NCBI GenBank assembly: GCA_964435725.1
Contig: CAYTAJ010000101.1
Span: forward strand, 1 to 7,364
Reading direction: 5' to 3'
DNA length: 7,364 nt
From: Litorimonas sp964435725
GTDB taxonomy: Bacteria > Pseudomonadota > Alphaproteobacteria > Caulobacterales > Maricaulaceae
Shown: one piece after another, positions 6,422 to 7,364 of the stretch
Layout: each line of letters begins with the position of its first letter
Position numbering within the stretch: the stretch's first letter is position 1
The notes under the pieces: model-generated
The model's database searches: none
What the model was told of the DNA's origin: nothing
Seen by the model: only the letters and a program-made list of their open reading frames with translations
Translations under genes and position numbers: made by a program

Positions 6422-7075
6422 CTAAAAAACAAAGCTAGGCTCAGGCGTAAATCCTGGCAAGATTGGGGCATTGGAGTCAAACTCGACGCGCTCTCCGACA
6501 ACATCACCGGACTTGGTATAAACTGTGGCGTGTCCGACTGGGCCTTTTTGCAGAATGCAGACCAAACGGCCATTATTGGCGAGTTGCGAGAACCATGTCT
6601 TAGGGATGTCTGAAACCGCGCCATTGATAAAGATAACGTTGAATGGCCCATGCTCTGCCGCACCGACTTTTAGATCCCCTTTGACAATAGCGGCATTGGA
6701 TACATCTTGCTCTACGAGCAATTCGGTGGCGCGATTGACCGCCTCATCCGTCGTTTCCAGACCAACAACTGTATCGGCCAAACCAGCCATAATCGCCGTG
6801 GAATATCCCCGTCCACAGGCAATATCCAAAACAACATCGCTCGGCCTTATGTCGGCGGCATCAACAAGCTTGGCAAAATCCCGCGGACGCAACATCACGC
6901 GGCCTTCATCCATCTCGATATGGGCATCACCATAGGCCAAAGCCATTTTAGCTTGCGGCACGAAACGCTCTCGCGCTGTCGTTCTGAAGGCTTTCAAAAT
7001 GGCCGGTTCCGTCACATCATTTGTCCGGATTTGGCATTCTACCATGTGATCGCGGGCTTTGGCGAAGTCGAACAT
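6422..7075 (-). CDS. PIMT-like SAM-dependent methyltransferase
   Basis: A 217-residue class I methyltransferase of the protein-L-isoaspartate O-methyltransferase (PIMT) superfamily. The N-terminal part (ARDHMVECQIRTNDVTEPAI, then ARERFVP at 34-40) follows the PIMT layout. The SAM-binding glycine motif I is VVLDIACGRGYSTA at 81-94, followed by an acidic strand end VVGLE at 103-107. INGAVSDIP (150-158) corresponds to the post-II region. The PIMT substrate signature, with a TISQP core in E. coli Pcm just before motif I, is replaced by RVMLRP (59-64). Isoaspartate repair activity is therefore doubtful and I withhold the symbol pcm. The start is well supported: GAGGA lies 7 nt upstream of the ATG. 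The gene leads directly into tolC. Its real substrate is unknown. Confidence 0.9.
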   Translation of the reverse strand: MFDFAKARDHMVECQIRTNDVTEPAILKAFRTTARERFVPQAKMALAYGDAHIEMDEGRVMLRPRDFAKLVDAADIRPSDVVLDIACGRGYSTAIMAGLADTVVGLETTDEAVNRATELLVEQDVSNAAIVKGDLKVGAAEHGPFNVIFINGAVSDIPKTWFSQLANNGRLVCILQKGPVGHATVYTKSGDVVGERVEFDSNAPILPGFTPEPSFVF

Positions 7076-7082
7076 CTCTAAT

Positions 7083-7087
7083 TCCTC
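7083..7087 (-). promoter_or_regulatory. Strong ribosome binding site of the methyltransferase gene
   Basis: GAGGA on the minus strand with a 7-nt spacer to ATG 7073-7075. This is the best Shine-Dalgarno match in the window and fixes this start. No convincing -35/-10 pair for this gene was found in the roughly 190 bases upstream. Confidence 0.8.
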
Positions 7088-7231
7088 ATAGCGCTATTGG
7101 TGCGAAGTTTACATTGACTGCAGACTCAGACCTTTGGCGGCTTCATAAGCCTCTATACACTAGACTGCCAGAACAAATCGCGGCAATCACAGATTTCGCA
7201 TAAGTTCTATGCGTCAAAGGTGAAATCAGGC

Positions 7232-7260
7232 TTGCAGGATGCCCTGCCCCTCGCTATGAG
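7232..7260 (+). promoter_or_regulatory. Probable sigma70-type promoter of tRNA-Cys
   Basis: TTGCAG (7232-7237), a 17-nt spacer, then TATGAG (7255-7260). The transcript would start near 7267, about 9 bases before the mature tRNA 5' end. The bases after the -10 are GC-rich (GGCGGCCC), a discriminator type associated with growth-rate and stringent control of stable RNA genes. The assignment rests on spacing and position; neither hexamer is perfect. Confidence 0.5.
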
Positions 7261-7275
7261 GGCGGCCCTTGTGAC

Positions 7276-7349
7276 GGTACCATGGCGGAGTGGTGACGCA
7301 CCGGATTGCAAATCCGTGTACCCCGGTTCGATTCCGGGTGGTACCTCCA
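7276..7349 (+). tRNA. tRNA-Cys, anticodon GCA, encoded CCA
   Basis: A full cloverleaf is visible. The acceptor stem is GGTACCA (7276-7282) paired with TGGTACC (7339-7345). The D arm has a 3-bp stem (GCG/CGC). The anticodon loop TTGCAAA (7306-7312) has GCA at 7308-7310 on the stem CCGGA/TCCGT, whose outermost pair is a C-T mismatch. The variable loop is 4 nt (GTAC). The T arm is CCCGG, loop TTCGATT, CCGGG. The discriminator base is T7346, the cysteine identity base, followed by encoded CCA (7347-7349). No intron and no terminator are seen in the 15 bases left before the window edge. Confidence 0.97.
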
Positions 7350-7364
7350 AGGCAGACCATTCGA

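Noticed and set aside
6364..6663. Minus-strand open frame of 99 codons overlapping the methyltransferase gene
   Set aside because: It is in another frame of the same strand within a conserved methyltransferase and shows no family resemblance.
7021..7203. Plus-strand open frame of 60 codons in the divergent intergenic region
   Set aside because: No ribosome binding site or recognisable domain; the first third is antisense to the methyltransferase N-terminus.
7276..7364. tRNA-Cys as an integration site for a mobile element
   Set aside because: No integrase, no duplicated tRNA 3' end and no other mobile-element sign is seen in the window; only 15 bases follow the tRNA.

Overview
The window is about 7.4 kb of alphaproteobacterial chromosome. 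It carries four minus-strand protein genes and one plus-strand tRNA gene. Read in the direction of transcription (right to left) the order is: a PIMT-like methyltransferase, a TolC-family outer-membrane channel, a PopZ-family polar organizer, and valyl-tRNA synthetase (5' 850 codons; the 3' end is off the left edge). A tRNA-Cys(GCA) gene lies divergently at the right edge.

The organism is most likely a Caulobacter-like dimorphic or marine alphaproteobacterium (Hyphomonadaceae/Maricaulales type). PopZ (DUF2497) is essentially alphaproteobacterial. A perfect CtrA-type box (TTAA-N7-TTAA) sits just upstream of popZ, and base composition looks roughly balanced rather than very GC-rich. The genus is not determinable from this window.

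Layout: 1-2551 valS (minus, partial). 2552-2684 is a gap holding a rho-independent terminator for the popZ transcript and a set of mutually exclusive hairpins at the popZ stop codon. 2685-4511 popZ (minus). 4512-4632 is a gap with the CtrA-type box and alternative popZ starts. 4633-6351 tolC (minus). 6352-6421 is a short gap. 6422-7075 PIMT-like methyltransferase (minus). 7076-7275 is a divergent intergenic region with a good ribosome binding site for the methyltransferase and a sigma70-like promoter for the tRNA. 7276-7349 tRNA-Cys. No gene-free stretch exceeds 300 bases.

The methyltransferase and tolC are close enough to share a transcript. popZ probably has its own CtrA-linked promoter and ends at its own terminator, so valS is probably transcribed separately. 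The most striking content is the PopZ homologue. It keeps the short conserved N- and C-terminal helices of the family, but they are separated by a linker of about 530 residues, several times the length in Caulobacter. Across 459 of those residues there are only two basic amino acids, and a short acidic/hydrophobic motif with an F-D core recurs. Other notable points are an extra, AT-rich segment in ValRS, a methyltransferase lacking the PIMT substrate-binding signature, and a long C-terminal tail on TolC.
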